From Pseudomonadota bacterium (GTDB lineage: Bacteria > Pseudomonadota > Gammaproteobacteria > Burkholderiales > Burkholderiaceae_C): a stretch of DNA of 64,000 bases. Under the pieces are notes generated by a model that worked only from the letters and a program-made list of their open reading frames with translations, made no database searches and was not told the DNA's origin. The position numbers and the translations under genes are program-made. Shown one piece after another: positions 27,771-37,650 of this stretch (position 1 is the first letter of the stretch; each line of letters opens with the position of its first letter). The stretch spans positions 31,821-95,820 of the forward strand of contig JAJZAQ010000004.1 in assembly GCA_021799355.1 (NCBI GenBank), given 5' to 3'.

Positions 27771-29909
27771 ATGACTTCCAAGCGCCGCCTGTTCGTCACC
27801 ACCGCCCTGCCTTACGCCAACGGTCCGTTTCACATCGGCCACATCATGGAATACATCCAGGCCGACACCTGGGTGCGGTACCAGCGCATGCAGGGCAACG
27901 AGGTGCATTTCGTCGGCGCCGACGATGCGCACGGCGCACCGATCATGATCGCCGCCGAGAAGGCCGGCAAGACGCCGCAGCAGTTCGTCGCCGACATCGC
28001 CGCAGGTCGCGCGCAGTACTTCGACGGCTTTCACATCCGCTTCGACAACTGGCACAACACCGACGGCCCGGAGAACCACCAGCTGGCGCAGGACATTTAC
28101 CGCGCGCTGCGCAAAAACGGCCTGATCGCGGTCCGCGACATCGAGCAGTTCTTCGACCCGGTCAAGGGCATGTTCCTGCCGGACCGCTACATCAAAGGCC
28201 AATGCCCGAAATGCGGCGCTGCCGACCAGTACGGCGACGCCTGCGAGGTCTGCGGCGCGGTGTATTCCCCCACCGAACTCAAGCAGCCGTATTCGGCGCT
28301 GTCCGGCGCCACACCCGAACTGCGCAAAAGCGAGCACTATTTTTTCCAGCTGTCTTCGCCGCGCTGCGCGCAGTTCCTGCGCGACTGGACCGCCGGGGTC
28401 AACGCCCGCGGTGTGCCCCGGCTGCAAACCGAAGTGCTCAACAAGGTGCGCGAGTGGCTGGCCACCGACGACAGCGGCAGCGGCGGGCTGGCCGACTGGG
28501 ATATTTCGCGTGATGCACCGTACTTCGGCATCGAAATTCCCGACGCTCCCGGCAAGTATTTCTACGTCTGGCTCGACGCGCCCATCGGCTATCTTGCCAG
28601 CCTGAAAAACCACTTCGACAAAGGCCAGGCGGCGCAGCACTGGCACCTGCCGTCGCGCACGACGCAGAGCTTCGACGAATTCGTCGCCGACCCCGCGGTC
28701 GAACAGGTGCATTTCATCGGCAAGGACATCGTCTATTTCCACACCCTGTTCTGGCCGGCCACGCTGCATTTTTCCGGACGCAAAACGCCCAGCCAGATCA
28801 ACGTCCACGGCTTCGTCACCGTCGGCGGCGAAAAAATGAGCAAAAGCCGCGGTACCGGCATCTCCCCGCTGAAATACCTCGACCTCGGTCTCAACCCGGA
28901 ATGGCTGCGTTACTACCTTGCCGCCAAGCTGACCGCCCGCGTCGAGGATGTGGACTTCACCCCGGAGGACTTCGTCGCCCGGGTCAACGCCGATCTCATC
29001 GGCAAATACGTCAACATCGCCAGCCGGGCGGCCAAATTCATCAGCCAGTTTTTCGACGGCAGGCTGGGCTACGCCGCGCCGACCACCGATCTGTACGATG
29101 CCGCGCGCGCGCTGGCCGACGACGTGGCCGCCGCCTACGAGGGCCGCGAGTATGCCCGCGCGCTGCGCGACATCATGGCGCATGCCGACCGCATCAACAC
29201 CGCGTTCGACGCCGCCCAGCCCTGGGTGCTGGCCAAGGACGACGCCCGCCGCGCCGAACTGCAGGACGTCTGCTCGCGCGCGCTGGCCGGCTTCTGGCTG
29301 CTGTCCGTCATGCTCTGCCCGGTGCTGCCGGCGCTGACCACGCGCGTGGCGCGCGAACTGTTCGGTCTGGAGCGCGATTTCGTCTGGAGCGACGCCACCG
29401 AGCTGCCCCAACACGTCGCGCCGTATCGACACCTGATGCAGCGCATCGACCCCAAACAGCTCGACAAACTTTTCGAACCCGACGCCACGGCCCCCACCGC
29501 CGACGCCCAAGCCATGACCAGCCCCGCAGCCGGCCCCGCCTCCTCCTCAGACTTCATCAGCATCGACGACTTTGCCAAAATCGACCTGCGCGTTGCCCGC
29601 ATCGCCCACGCCGAGGCCGTCGCCGGATCGACCAAGCTGCTGCGCCTGACGCTGGACGTGGGAGAAACCACCGCCGACGGCGTTCCCCGGCTGCGCAATG
29701 TGTTTTCCGGCATCGCCAGCGCCTACCGCCCGGAAGACCTCGTCGGCAAGCTCACCGTGATGGTAGCCAATCTGGCACCGCGCAAAATGAAATTCGGCCT
29801 CAGCGAAGGTATGGTGCTGGCCGCCAGCAGCGCCGACGAGCAGGCCGAACCGGGCTTGTACCTTCTCGAACCGCACACCGGAGCGAAACCCGGGATGCGG
29901 GTGCGCTGA
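27771..29909 (+). CDS. metG: Methionyl-tRNA synthetase
   Basis: A 712-residue class I aminoacyl-tRNA synthetase. HIGH is at residues 21-24 and KMSKS near 355. The connective peptide has two CxxC zinc pairs (CPKCG, CEVCG). From about residue 590 there is an EMAP-II-like tRNA-binding domain ([14 protein letters not shown] to the C-terminus), the dimerising version found in Proteobacteria. The frame is open from 27702, but the ATG at 27771 yields the standard start [19 protein letters not shown] strand-opposite open frame of 690 codons inside this gene is a high-GC artefact. Confidence 0.97.
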   Translation: MTSKRRLFVTTALPYANGPFHIGHIMEYIQADTWVRYQRMQGNEVHFVGADDAHGAPIMIAAEKAGKTPQQFVADIAAGRAQYFDGFHIRFDNWHNTDGPENHQLAQDIYRALRKNGLIAVRDIEQFFDPVKGMFLPDRYIKGQCPKCGAADQYGDACEVCGAVYSPTELKQPYSALSGATPELRKSEHYFFQLSSPRCAQFLRDWTAGVNARGVPRLQTEVLNKVREWLATDDSGSGGLADWDISRDAPYFGIEIPDAPGKYFYVWLDAPIGYLASLKNHFDKGQAAQHWHLPSRTTQSFDEFVADPAVEQVHFIGKDIVYFHTLFWPATLHFSGRKTPSQINVHGFVTVGGEKMSKSRGTGISPLKYLDLGLNPEWLRYYLAAKLTARVEDVDFTPEDFVARVNADLIGKYVNIASRAAKFISQFFDGRLGYAAPTTDLYDAARALADDVAAAYEGREYARALRDIMAHADRINTAFDAAQPWVLAKDDARRAELQDVCSRALAGFWLLSVMLCPVLPALTTRVARELFGLERDFVWSDATELPQHVAPYRHLMQRIDPKQLDKLFEPDATAPTADAQAMTSPAAGPASSSDFISIDDFAKIDLRVARIAHAEAVAGSTKLLRLTLDVGETTADGVPRLRNVFSGIASAYRPEDLVGKLTVMVANLAPRKMKFGLSEGMVLAASSADEQAEPGLYLLEPHTGAKPGMRVR

Positions 29910-29937
29910 GCCGTCACCTCCTCGTCGATCAAACCGC

Positions 29938-30453
29938 ATGAAACGTCTCGAACACGGTCTGGAAACGCTCATTTTCAGCAGCCGCTGGCTGCTCGCCCCG
30001 TTTTACCTCGGACTGGTCCTGGGCATCGTGCTGTTGCTGGTGAAATTCGTCAAAACCTTCATCAGCGCGGTCTCGGTGGTGTTTTCCGGCAGCGGCGGCG
30101 AAGCCATGCTCGCGATTTTGTCGCTGGTGGACATCGCGCTCGTGGCCAACCTGCTGCTCATCATCATTTTTGCCGGGTACGAAAACTTCGTGTCCAAAAT
30201 CGACACTGCCGACCACGAAGACCGCCCGGGCTGGATGGGGCACGTCACCTTCTCCGACCTCAAGCTCAAACTCATCGGCTCCATCGTCGCCATTTCCGCC
30301 ATCGAACTGCTCAAATACTTCGTCGATGTGCGCGTGGCCAACCGTGACGACATGCTCTGGGCGATCATCATCCACGTCGTGCTGGTGTTTTCCGGCGTGA
30401 TGTTCGCCTTGATGGACCGGCTCTCCGGCATCAAGGCCGATAGTCACGAATAG
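29938..30453 (+). CDS. YqhA-family (UPF0114) membrane protein
   Basis: A 171-residue inner membrane protein with four hydrophobic segments, at about residues 15-37, 55-80, 103-123 and 136-158. The family pattern EHGLETLIFSSRWLLAPFYLGL at the N-terminus, and LANLLLIIIFAGYENFVSKID in the middle, identify the UPF0114/TIGR00645 group. Its function is not established. It begins 28 bp after metG and could be in its transcript. No Shine-Dalgarno of note. Confidence 0.88.
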   Translation: MKRLEHGLETLIFSSRWLLAPFYLGLVLGIVLLLVKFVKTFISAVSVVFSGSGGEAMLAILSLVDIALVANLLLIIIFAGYENFVSKIDTADHEDRPGWMGHVTFSDLKLKLIGSIVAISAIELLKYFVDVRVANRDDMLWAIIIHVVLVFSGVMFALMDRLSGIKADSHE

Positions 30454-30484
30454 GCCGGCGCCGCGCGTATTTTCAGGAGGCAAC

Positions 30485-31384
30485 ATGGCCGCGCTCGACG
30501 ACATCGTCCGCACCTTCCCCGACAGCGCATGGGACGCCGCGCCGAGCGAACGCGCCCCCACCACCGGGGTCGAACACCTGCTCGAAGCCGGACATGTGCT
30601 GTGCTTCCCCCAGCTCGCTTTCGTCCTGAGCGAGCGCGAGCGCCGCTTTCTCACCCCGGCGGTCAGCGACGGCAAGGCGAAAAACATCAGCCTGCGCGAC
30701 GACGGCAGCCTGCGCGGCGCCAGCGGCAACGCCCAAGACCAGAACGAGCTGCGCGACATGATCGCGCGCTTTTCGCGGCAGGCGCAAACCCTGGTCGACC
30801 GGCTGTTTCCGCATTACCGCGGCCGGCTGCGCGCGGCCAAGGCGTCTTACCGGCCGATGCAGGTCGAAGGCCGGCAGAGCAGCTGGCGTAAAGACGACAC
30901 CCGGCTGCACGTCGACGCCTTTCCCTCCAACCCGGTGCACGGCGTGCGCCTGCTGCGTGTGTTCACCAACATCAACCCCGCAGGCCGGCCGCGGCAATGG
31001 CGCGTGGGCGAGCCGTTTCCCGAATTCCTGCAGCGCTTCGCCCCCCGGCTGACGCCCCCCGTGCCCGGCTCCGCCGCGGTGCTGCGCGCCTTGCGCATCA
31101 CCAAATCGCAGCGCACCGCCTACGACCACTACATGCTGCAGCTGCACGACAAAATGAAGGCCGACCTGGCCTACCAGCGCACGGCGCCGCAGCGCGACGT
31201 GGACTTCGCCCCCGGCACCACCTGGGTGGTGTTTTCCGACCAGGTGCTTCACGCCGTCATGGGCGGCCAGTACATGATGGAGCAGACGTTCTACCTCGAA
31301 CCGCGCCACCAGCTCTACCCCCACACCGCGCCGCTCAAACTCCTCGAAGACCTGCTCGGCAAAGCCCTGCTGCCCGCCGCATGA
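30485..31384 (+). CDS. kdoO: Kdo 3-hydroxylase (Fe(II)/2-oxoglutarate oxygenase)
   Basis: A 299-residue member of the Kdo hydroxylase family, which converts Kdo of the LPS inner core to Ko. The iron-binding HxD is visible in RLHVDAF near residue 140, the distal His in VLHAVMGGQ near 258. KASYRPMQVEGRQSSWRKDD is a conserved family block. A GGAGG Shine-Dalgarno lies just upstream. The stop overlaps the start of the following heptosyltransferase (ATGA), so the two LPS-core genes are translationally coupled. That context supports a role in core modification. Confidence 0.88.
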   Translation: MAALDDIVRTFPDSAWDAAPSERAPTTGVEHLLEAGHVLCFPQLAFVLSERERRFLTPAVSDGKAKNISLRDDGSLRGASGNAQDQNELRDMIARFSRQAQTLVDRLFPHYRGRLRAAKASYRPMQVEGRQSSWRKDDTRLHVDAFPSNPVHGVRLLRVFTNINPAGRPRQWRVGEPFPEFLQRFAPRLTPPVPGSAAVLRALRITKSQRTAYDHYMLQLHDKMKADLAYQRTAPQRDVDFAPGTTWVVFSDQVLHAVMGGQYMMEQTFYLEPRHQLYPHTAPLKLLEDLLGKALLPAA

Positions 31385-32409
31385 CCGCGCTGCGTCTGCC
31401 GCTGCGCTGGGGACGCGACGGCCTGCCGGCAGCGCCGCGCAGCGTCCTGCTGGTGCAGATTTCCGCCATGGGCGATCAGGTGCAGACCCTGCCCGCCGTC
31501 TCCGACATTGCCGCGCGCTGGCCGGGCATTGCCATCGACTGGGTGGTCGATGCGCGCTTTGCCGACATTCCTCGCCTGCATCCGGCCGTGCGCCGGGTGT
31601 TCGCCCTGCCGCTCAAGGCCGTGCAGCAGCAGCGCAGTCTGCGCGCGCTGCGCGACTTGCTGGCGAGTTTGCGCGAACTGCGCACCCAGACCTACGACCT
31701 GGTGTGGGATCCGCACAGCGTGCTCAAAAGCGCGATCATTTCGCGGCTGGCGCGCAGCCCGTTGCGCGTGGGCTACCGCGCCCAGGACTGCGGCGGCGAG
31801 CCGCTGTCTGCGCGCGCCTACACCCTGCACTTCACCCGTCCGGCTGGCGTGCACGGCACCTGGGGCCGGCGGGTGTTCGCCCAGGCCGTGCTCGACACCG
31901 ACCCGGCCCGCGCCGTGGACTACGCCATCGACCAGCGTTTTCCCCCGCCGGCTGCGTACCACGCTGCGCCCGCGGTGTTTCTGGCTCACGGCGCATCCAA
32001 ACCCGAAAAACTCTGGCCGCTCGACCGCTGGCAGCGTCTGGCCCGCTGGCTGACGCAGCGTGGCCTGCGGTTGCAACTCACCTGGGGCAATGCCGAAGAG
32101 CACGCGCGGGCGCTGGCCATCGTGCGCGATCTGCCCGCCGGCAGCAGCGACATCCTCGACCGCCGCGGCCTCACCGACATGCTCGCCGTCATCGCCGGCT
32201 GTCGCCTGCTCGTCGGCGTCGATACCGGCTTCACCCACATGGCCGCGGCGTTGCGCCGCCCTGTGGTCGGGCTGTTCGTCTCCACCAGCGCGGAACTCTT
32301 CACGCCGACGTCCCCGGCGCTGGCTTGCACCCTCGGCGGCAACGGTGTCAGCCCCGAAGTCGAGGCCGTGTGCGCGGCAGTGCAGGCACTGCTGGACGCA
32401 ACGTCCTAG
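31381..32409 (+). CDS. Glycosyltransferase family 9 heptosyltransferase
   Basis: A 342-residue ADP-heptose:LPS heptosyltransferase-type protein. It has the N-terminal GT9 motif SVLLVQISAMGDQVQTLPAV, the nucleotide-binding AHGASKPEKLWPLDRWQRLA, and LLVGVDTGFTHMAAAL in the second Rossmann domain. It resembles WaaC more than WaaF. A second WaaC-like gene lies at 52747-53748, so one of the two may transfer a different heptose. The ATG overlaps the stop of the Kdo hydroxylase. Its stop codon TAG is shared on the other strand with the stop of the EamA gene through a CTAG palindrome. Confidence 0.87.
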   Translation: MTALRLPLRWGRDGLPAAPRSVLLVQISAMGDQVQTLPAVSDIAARWPGIAIDWVVDARFADIPRLHPAVRRVFALPLKAVQQQRSLRALRDLLASLRELRTQTYDLVWDPHSVLKSAIISRLARSPLRVGYRAQDCGGEPLSARAYTLHFTRPAGVHGTWGRRVFAQAVLDTDPARAVDYAIDQRFPPPAAYHAAPAVFLAHGASKPEKLWPLDRWQRLARWLTQRGLRLQLTWGNAEEHARALAIVRDLPAGSSDILDRRGLTDMLAVIAGCRLLVGVDTGFTHMAAALRRPVVGLFVSTSAELFTPTSPALACTLGGNGVSPEVEAVCAAVQALLDATS

Positions 32410-33266
32410 GAGGCGGCGGCGCGGTCGGCGCGCATGGCCAGCAACGCCGCAGCGACGATCAGCAACGCCGCCAAGCCGGTCCACGGTGTCAGCGCACGGC
32501 CGGTCAGCAGCACGAGCAACAGCGTCGATGCCAGCGGGGTGAGGTAACTCAGCACCCCGATGGTGCGCGGGTCTCCCGACTTGAGCGCCCGATCCCACAG
32601 CAAAAACGCACCGCCCAGAGGCCCCAGCCCCATGACGGCGATCAACACCAGATCCCGTGCGGTCAGCGGCGATGCCGGTTCCAGCGCAGCGTGGCACACC
32701 AGCGCGAGCAGGCCCGACACCAGACCGAACAACCCCAGGGCAGCCGTCGGGAACCCCTGGCCGGTCTGCGCCAGGCGGCGGCTACCGAGTGAAAACGTGG
32801 CCCACACCAGCGCCGAGCCGAATGCGGGCGCATAACCCCAGGCCCATGCCGTGCTGAGCGTGCGCCCGCCGACGATCGCCAGCGCCGCACCGCAAAAACC
32901 CAGGATGGCCGCCACCACATGCACCGTCCGCAGGCGCAGCCCGGGCAGCAGCAGCGGCGCCAGCACCACGATGAACAACGGCCAGAGATAGTTCACCAGA
33001 TTGGCCTGCACCGGCGGCGCTGAACGCAGCGCGACGAACAGCAGAAAGTGAAAACCGAACAGGCCGTAGACGCCGAGCGCCAGCGCCGCAGGGGAAACCC
33101 GCCACTGCCGCCACTGCCGCCAGGTCAGCACGCTGCCGGCGATGAGCGCCAGCCCGGTGAGCAAAAACGGCGGCACGTGCGACAGCGCAACCCCGAGGCT
33201 GGCCAGTGTGGCCCACAGCGCAATGGCACCCAGAGCCCAGAGATTTGCCCGACGTCGTTCGCTCAT
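32406..33266 (-). CDS. EamA-family (DMT superfamily) transporter
   Basis: A 286-residue protein with ten predicted membrane helices in two EamA repeats of five, the classic drug/metabolite transporter layout. N-terminal ANLWALGAIALWATLASLGVAL and the central NYLWPLFIVVLAPLLLPG are typical of the aromatic-amino-acid exporter-like branch (YddG-like). The substrate cannot be assigned. It is convergent with the heptosyltransferase gene, the two overlapping by four bases, and lies 46 bp downstream of amt on the same strand. Confidence 0.85.
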   Translation of the reverse strand: MSERRRANLWALGAIALWATLASLGVALSHVPPFLLTGLALIAGSVLTWRQWRQWRVSPAALALGVYGLFGFHFLLFVALRSAPPVQANLVNYLWPLFIVVLAPLLLPGLRLRTVHVVAAILGFCGAALAIVGGRTLSTAWAWGYAPAFGSALVWATFSLGSRRLAQTGQGFPTAALGLFGLVSGLLALVCHAALEPASPLTARDLVLIAVMGLGPLGGAFLLWDRALKSGDPRTIGVLSYLTPLASTLLLVLLTGRALTPWTGLAALLIVAAALLAMRADRAAAS

Positions 33267-33312
33267 TCACCCGATCGTAGCGGGCTGCGCGACGCTGCGC
33301 TGCGCCGCCATC

Positions 33313-34515
33313 TCACCACGATACCTCCCGCTCGGGCGTCGCGGTGATGTGGTGGATCGACAGGTCGGCACCGTTGAATTCGTCTTCCGGGTCCAGACGG
33401 ATGCCGACGAGTTTTTTCAGCACGCCATAGACCACGAAGCCGCCGACCAGCGCCACGGCGATGCCCAGCAGCGTGCCGGCGATCTGCGACGCCAGCGACA
33501 CCCCGCCCAGCCCGCCCAGCGCCTTCAGGCCAAAAATGCCGGCGGCAATGCCGCCCCAGGTACCGCACAGGCCGTGCAGCGGCCACACGCCGAGCACGTC
33601 GTCGATCTTCCAGCGGTTCTGCGTCAGGGTGAACATCCAGACGAACAGCGCACCGGCCACGGCGCCGACCACCAGCGCGCCCAGCGGGTGCATGACGTCC
33701 GACCCGGCGCACACCGCCACCAGCCCGGCCAGCGGCCCGTTGTGCAGGAAGCCGGGGTCGTTCTTGCCCGCGGCCAGCGCGGCGAGCGTGCCGCCGACCA
33801 TGGCCATGAGCGAGTTCACCGCCACCAGGCCGCTGATCTGGTCGAGCTTTTGCGCGCTCATGACGTTGAAGCCGAACCAGCCGACGATCAGGATCCACGA
33901 GCCCAGCGCGAGGAAGGGTATGGAAGACGGCGGGTGCGCCGACATCTGGCCGTTGGCGTGGTAGCGTCCGCGGCGCGCGCCCAGCAGCAGCACCGCCGGC
34001 AGCGCGATCCAGCCGCCCATGGCATGCACCACCACGGAGCCGGCAAAGTCGTGGAACGGCGCGCCGAACGTGGCCTGCAGCCACGACTGCAGGCCCCAGT
34101 TGCCGTTCCACACGATGCCTTCATAAAACGGATAGACGAACGCCACCAGCGTGAACGTGGCGGCGAGCTGCGGCCAGAATTTGGCACGCTCGGCGATGCC
34201 GCCCGAAATGATCGCCGGAATGGCCGCGGCAAAGGTCAGGAGGAAAAAAAACCGCGTCAGCGCGTAGCCATGCTCTTTGGTCAGCACGTCGTCCCCAATG
34301 AGAAAGTGCTGGCCGTAGGCGATGCCATAGCCGATCAAAAAGTAGGCGATGGTCGAAATGGAAAAGTCGGTGATGATTTTGGACAGTGCGTTGACCTGGT
34401 TTTTTTTGCGCACCGTGCCGAGTTCGAGAAAGGCGAACCCGGCATGCATCGCCAGCACCAGAATGGCGCCGAGCAGAATGAACAATACATTGCCACTGGA
34501 AAAATCTTGCACCAT
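33313..34515 (-). CDS. amt: Ammonium transporter
   Basis: A 400-residue Amt/Mep/Rh ammonium channel with eleven membrane helices. The twin histidines of the pore are represented by FAGSVVVHAMGG and PLHGLCGTWGG. ALGSWILIVGWFGFNVMSAQ is the conserved central block. The start at 34515 has GAGG six bases upstream; the open frame continues nine codons further but lacks a ribosome site. The N-terminus lacks a clear signal peptide. No glnK/PII gene adjoins it, which is unusual for amt. The final residues form the cytoplasmic tail that would contact PII. Confidence 0.93.
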   Translation of the reverse strand: MVQDFSSGNVLFILLGAILVLAMHAGFAFLELGTVRKKNQVNALSKIITDFSISTIAYFLIGYGIAYGQHFLIGDDVLTKEHGYALTRFFFLLTFAAAIPAIISGGIAERAKFWPQLAATFTLVAFVYPFYEGIVWNGNWGLQSWLQATFGAPFHDFAGSVVVHAMGGWIALPAVLLLGARRGRYHANGQMSAHPPSSIPFLALGSWILIVGWFGFNVMSAQKLDQISGLVAVNSLMAMVGGTLAALAAGKNDPGFLHNGPLAGLVAVCAGSDVMHPLGALVVGAVAGALFVWMFTLTQNRWKIDDVLGVWPLHGLCGTWGGIAAGIFGLKALGGLGGVSLASQIAGTLLGIAVALVGGFVVYGVLKKLVGIRLDPEDEFNGADLSIHHITATPEREVSW

Positions 34516-34743
34516 GTCGGACCTCGAAAGGAATTGCTGCACCAGGACAGCAAGCGGCGTGCCCGCAAGCGGGGCCGTTTTGCACCATTGTGCTCACATT
34601 CGTTCACAAACCGCCCGCTTCTGGTGCGCTCTGGGGTTGATGGCGCTTCATTTTGGGGCATCCGGCGCACCGCGAGCGTGCGTCAGGCTGCCGCGGCGGC
34701 GTGCATAAAATCCTCAGGTCGTTTTCCTTGTCGGGACGCATCC

Positions 34744-34941
34744 ATGCCGCGCAAAGTCAAACCCTACGTATCGGAAGTCACCCAGTTCCTCCAAGATCTC
34801 AAGCACAGCGATCCGCAGCTCGAAACCCGGCAGCAGCAGGGTCGCGCCCGTTTGTGGGATCGGCCGCAGGACCGCGAGCTGGCGCAGGCGTTTGCCGCCG
34901 CGCGCGTGCCGCAAAAGGCCTACGTCTACGGCAGCCACTGA
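34744..34941 (+). CDS. DUF3460 family small protein
   Basis: A 65-residue hydrophilic protein of the DUF3460 family, which is nearly confined to Betaproteobacteria. Conserved parts are PYVSEVTQFLQDLK near the N-terminus and GRARLWDRPQD in the middle. Its function is unknown. It consistently sits upstream of scpA, as here with a 35-bp gap, so a link to chromosome segregation or simply co-expression is plausible. The ATG at 34744 is chosen because it gives the family's MPRK start; the frame upstream is open but unrelated. Confidence 0.88.
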   Translation: MPRKVKPYVSEVTQFLQDLKHSDPQLETRQQQGRARLWDRPQDRELAQAFAAARVPQKAYVYGSH

Positions 34942-34976
34942 GGCCCCCGCGCCGCTTGCCTGCCCCGAACCGCCCC

Positions 34977-35831
34977 ATGCCTGCCGCGAGCGCGGAGGAC
35001 GCCGCGCTGACCGACCCCGAAGTGGACAGCACACCCGCCACGGTCGATGGCATGGCCGTGGCCCGGCTGTACGGCGAGCCGCTGTTCGAGCTGCCGCAGG
35101 ATCTGTACATCCCGCCCGACGCGCTGGAGGTGTTCCTCGAAGCGTTCGAGGGGCCGATGGATCTGCTGCTCTATCTCATCCGCAAGCAGAATTTCAACAT
35201 CCTGGACATTCCGCTGGCGCAGGTCACGGCGCAGTACCTCAGCTACGTCGAGCAGATCCGTCACCGCAACCTCGAACTCGCCGCCGACTATCTGCTCATG
35301 GCGGCGATGCTCATCGACATCAAGGCGCGCATGCTGCTGCCACGCCCGCCGGCACAGGCCGGCGAAGAGCCGCCCGACCCGCGGGCCGAGCTGGTACGCC
35401 GTCTGCTCGAATACGAGCGGTTCAAGCTTGCCGCGCAGCAACTCGACGCCCTGCCGCTGCTCGGGCGCGATTTCTGGCGGGCACAGGTGCTGTTCGACCG
35501 CGATGCCACACCGCGGCTGCCGCAGGTCAGCGTGGCCGATTTGCAGCAGGCCTGGAGCGACATCCTCCGCCGCGCCAGGCTGCACACCCACCACCGCATC
35601 ACCCGCGAGCAACTCTCGGTGCGCGAGGTCATGACCCGGGTGCTGCGGCAACTCCAGGGCCGGCGCTACCTCGAATTCCACGAACTGTTCGATCCGACGC
35701 AGGGTGTGGCCATGGCCGTCGTCACTCTGGTGGCGTTGCTCGAACTTACCCGCGAAGCCCTGGTGGACCTGACCCAGGCCGAGGCGTTCGCACCGCTCTA
35801 CGTCCGCCTGGCATACACCCCCAGCCGGTAA
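34977..35831 (+). CDS. scpA: Segregation and condensation protein A (kleisin)
   Basis: A 284-residue kleisin subunit that bridges the SMC heads with ScpB in chromosome condensation. The diagnostic N-terminal block LEAFEGPMDLLLYLIRKQNFNI is at about residues 56-77. ADYLLMAAMLIDIKARMLLP follows, and a winged-helix-like C-terminus contains FHELFDPTQGVAMAVVTLVALLEL. The first 45 residues are an acidic variable extension. scpB is not in the window. panB starts 93 bp downstream. Confidence 0.93.
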   Translation: MPAASAEDAALTDPEVDSTPATVDGMAVARLYGEPLFELPQDLYIPPDALEVFLEAFEGPMDLLLYLIRKQNFNILDIPLAQVTAQYLSYVEQIRHRNLELAADYLLMAAMLIDIKARMLLPRPPAQAGEEPPDPRAELVRRLLEYERFKLAAQQLDALPLLGRDFWRAQVLFDRDATPRLPQVSVADLQQAWSDILRRARLHTHHRITREQLSVREVMTRVLRQLQGRRYLEFHELFDPTQGVAMAVVTLVALLELTREALVDLTQAEAFAPLYVRLAYTPSR

Positions 35832-35924
35832 ACGCCGGCCAAGCCGAATCGAACGTCCGTTCGCCCGCGGCGCACGGTGCCCGCCGCCGCGGCATAATCC
35901 CCCGGTTTCAACCTCTGCCCTGCC

Positions 35925-36794
35925 ATGACCGCGCCATCGCCCCCATCCCCCGCCCCGTATGGTGCCGCCGCTGCCGATGTGCATGCAGCGCGCAAGCCGA
36001 TGACCCTGCACCGCCTGCGCGCGCTGCGCGATGCCGGCGAAAAAATCGCCATGCTCACCGCCTACGACGCCGCCAGTGCGCGGCTGCTCGACGACTGCGG
36101 GGTGGACTGCCTGCTGGTGGGCGATTCGCTCGGCATGGTCATGCAGGGGCACGCATCCACCCTGCCGGTGACGCTGGAGCACATGGCTTACCACACCGCC
36201 TGTGTGGCGCGTGGCAACCGCAGCGCTTGGCTGATCGCCGATCTGCCCTTCGGCAGCTACCAGCGTGGCGTCGAACAGGCGGTGGACAGCAGCGTGGCGC
36301 TGATGCAGGCCGGTGCGCAGATGGTCAAGCTCGAAGGCGGCGGCTGGACGGTACCGCTGGTGCGCGCGCTGGTGGAGCGCGGCATTCCGGTGTGCGCGCA
36401 CCTGGGGCTGACGCCGCAGAGCGTGCACGCGCTGGGCGGCTACCGCATCCAGGGCCGCGAGGCGCACGCCGCCGACACCCTGCGCCAGCAGGCCGCCGAG
36501 CTCGGCGCCGCCGGCGCGGCGATGCTGGTGCTCGAACTCGTCCCCTCGGCGCTGGCTGCCGACATCACCGCAGCCTTCCCCGGCATCACCATCGGCATCG
36601 GCGCCGGTGCGCGCACCCACGGCCAGGTGCTGGTGCTGCACGACATGCTCGACATCACCACTGGCCCCAAGCCGCGCTTCGTGCGCAACTTCATGCAGGG
36701 TGCGGCAAGCGTCGCCGCCGCGGTCAGCACCTACGTGCAGGCGGTCAAGACCGGGGCCTTCCCCGACGAATCCATCCACGGCTACAGCGCCTGA
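35925..36794 (+). CDS. panB: 3-methyl-2-oxobutanoate hydroxymethyltransferase
   Basis: A 289-residue ketopantoate hydroxymethyltransferase, first committed step of pantothenate synthesis. Metal and substrate motifs are seen: [33 protein letters not shown] near residues 44-76, VKLEGG, and [27 protein letters not shown] -10-like sequence lies 30 bp upstream. It forms a tight run with panC (4-bp gap) and then nadB. The first 25 residues are a Pro/Ala-rich extension; a second ATG at 36001 ([11 protein letters not shown]) would give the more usual length. Confidence 0.95.
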   Translation: MTAPSPPSPAPYGAAAADVHAARKPMTLHRLRALRDAGEKIAMLTAYDAASARLLDDCGVDCLLVGDSLGMVMQGHASTLPVTLEHMAYHTACVARGNRSAWLIADLPFGSYQRGVEQAVDSSVALMQAGAQMVKLEGGGWTVPLVRALVERGIPVCAHLGLTPQSVHALGGYRIQGREAHAADTLRQQAAELGAAGAAMLVLELVPSALAADITAAFPGITIGIGAGARTHGQVLVLHDMLDITTGPKPRFVRNFMQGAASVAAAVSTYVQAVKTGAFPDESIHGYSA

Positions 36795-36798
36795 ACCC

Positions 36799-37644
36799 AT
36801 GCAAACCGTTCACACCCTGAGCGATCTTCGCGCCGCGCTGCGCCTGCGCAGCGGCTGGGCGCTGGTGCCGACGATGGGCAATCTGCACGCCGGTCACCTC
36901 GGTCTGGTGGCACGGGCGCGCGAGCTCGGCGCTCCGGTCGTCGCCAGCATTTTTGTCAACCGCCTGCAGTTCGGCCCAAACGAGGACTTCGACCGCTACC
37001 CGCGCACGCTGCAGCGCGACGCCGAAATGCTGGCTGGCGCCGGCTGCGACCTGCTGTTCGCCCCGGACGAGGCGCAGATGTACCCGCAGCCGCAGACTTT
37101 CCGCGTGCTGCCCGATCCGGCGCTGGCCGGCATTCTCGACGGCGCTGCCCGTCCCGGCCATTTCGAAGGCGTGACCACGGTGGTGATGAAGCTGTTTCAC
37201 ATGGTGCAGCCGGCGCACGCCGTGTTCGGCAAAAAGGACTACCAGCAACTGCTCATCATCCGCCGCATGGTCGAGCAGTTCGCCCTGGACATCGACATCG
37301 TCGCCGTGGAGACGGTTCGTGCCGAAGACGGCCTGGCGCTGTCGTCGCGCAACGGCTACCTCACACCGGCGCAGCGGCAGCAGGCGCCGCAACTGCACGC
37401 CGCACTGCGTGCGCTGGCGCAGGCCGCGCGCCGCGCCACCACCCCCCCGGAGCTTGCCGCAGTCGAGCGCGACGCGCTGCTCGCGCTGCAGCGTCAGGGC
37501 TGGGCCCCCGACTACCTCAGCCTGCGCCGGCGCAGCGATCTGCAGCCCCTGTCGGCGGACGATCTGCTCCACGCCACCCCGGGTGTGGTGCTCGGTGCCG
37601 CCCGGCTGGGGCAGACCCGGCTGATCGACAACCTCGAATGCTGA
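36799..37644 (+). CDS. panC: Pantoate--beta-alanine ligase
   Basis: A 281-residue pantothenate synthetase, joining pantoate and beta-alanine with ATP. The HIGH-like motif [11 protein letters not shown] lies near residues 22-32. [18 protein letters not shown] and [12 protein letters not shown] follow. The KMSKS-equivalent appears as LSSRNGYL. It follows panB by 4 bp, so the two steps are co-translated. A ketopantoate-reductase-like gene for the intervening step lies separately at 24542-25555. Confidence 0.96.
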   Translation: MQTVHTLSDLRAALRLRSGWALVPTMGNLHAGHLGLVARARELGAPVVASIFVNRLQFGPNEDFDRYPRTLQRDAEMLAGAGCDLLFAPDEAQMYPQPQTFRVLPDPALAGILDGAARPGHFEGVTTVVMKLFHMVQPAHAVFGKKDYQQLLIIRRMVEQFALDIDIVAVETVRAEDGLALSSRNGYLTPAQRQQAPQLHAALRALAQAARRATTPPELAAVERDALLALQRQGWAPDYLSLRRRSDLQPLSADDLLHATPGVVLGAARLGQTRLIDNLEC

Positions 37645-37650
37645 TTTGTC

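Noticed and set aside
27438..29510. A 690-codon minus-strand open frame
   Set aside because: Antisense to metG and the FUSC gene, with low-complexity Gly/Arg/Val composition and no family match.
34926..36800. A 624-codon minus-strand open frame
   Set aside because: Antisense to scpA and panB, which have clear motifs and normal lengths.
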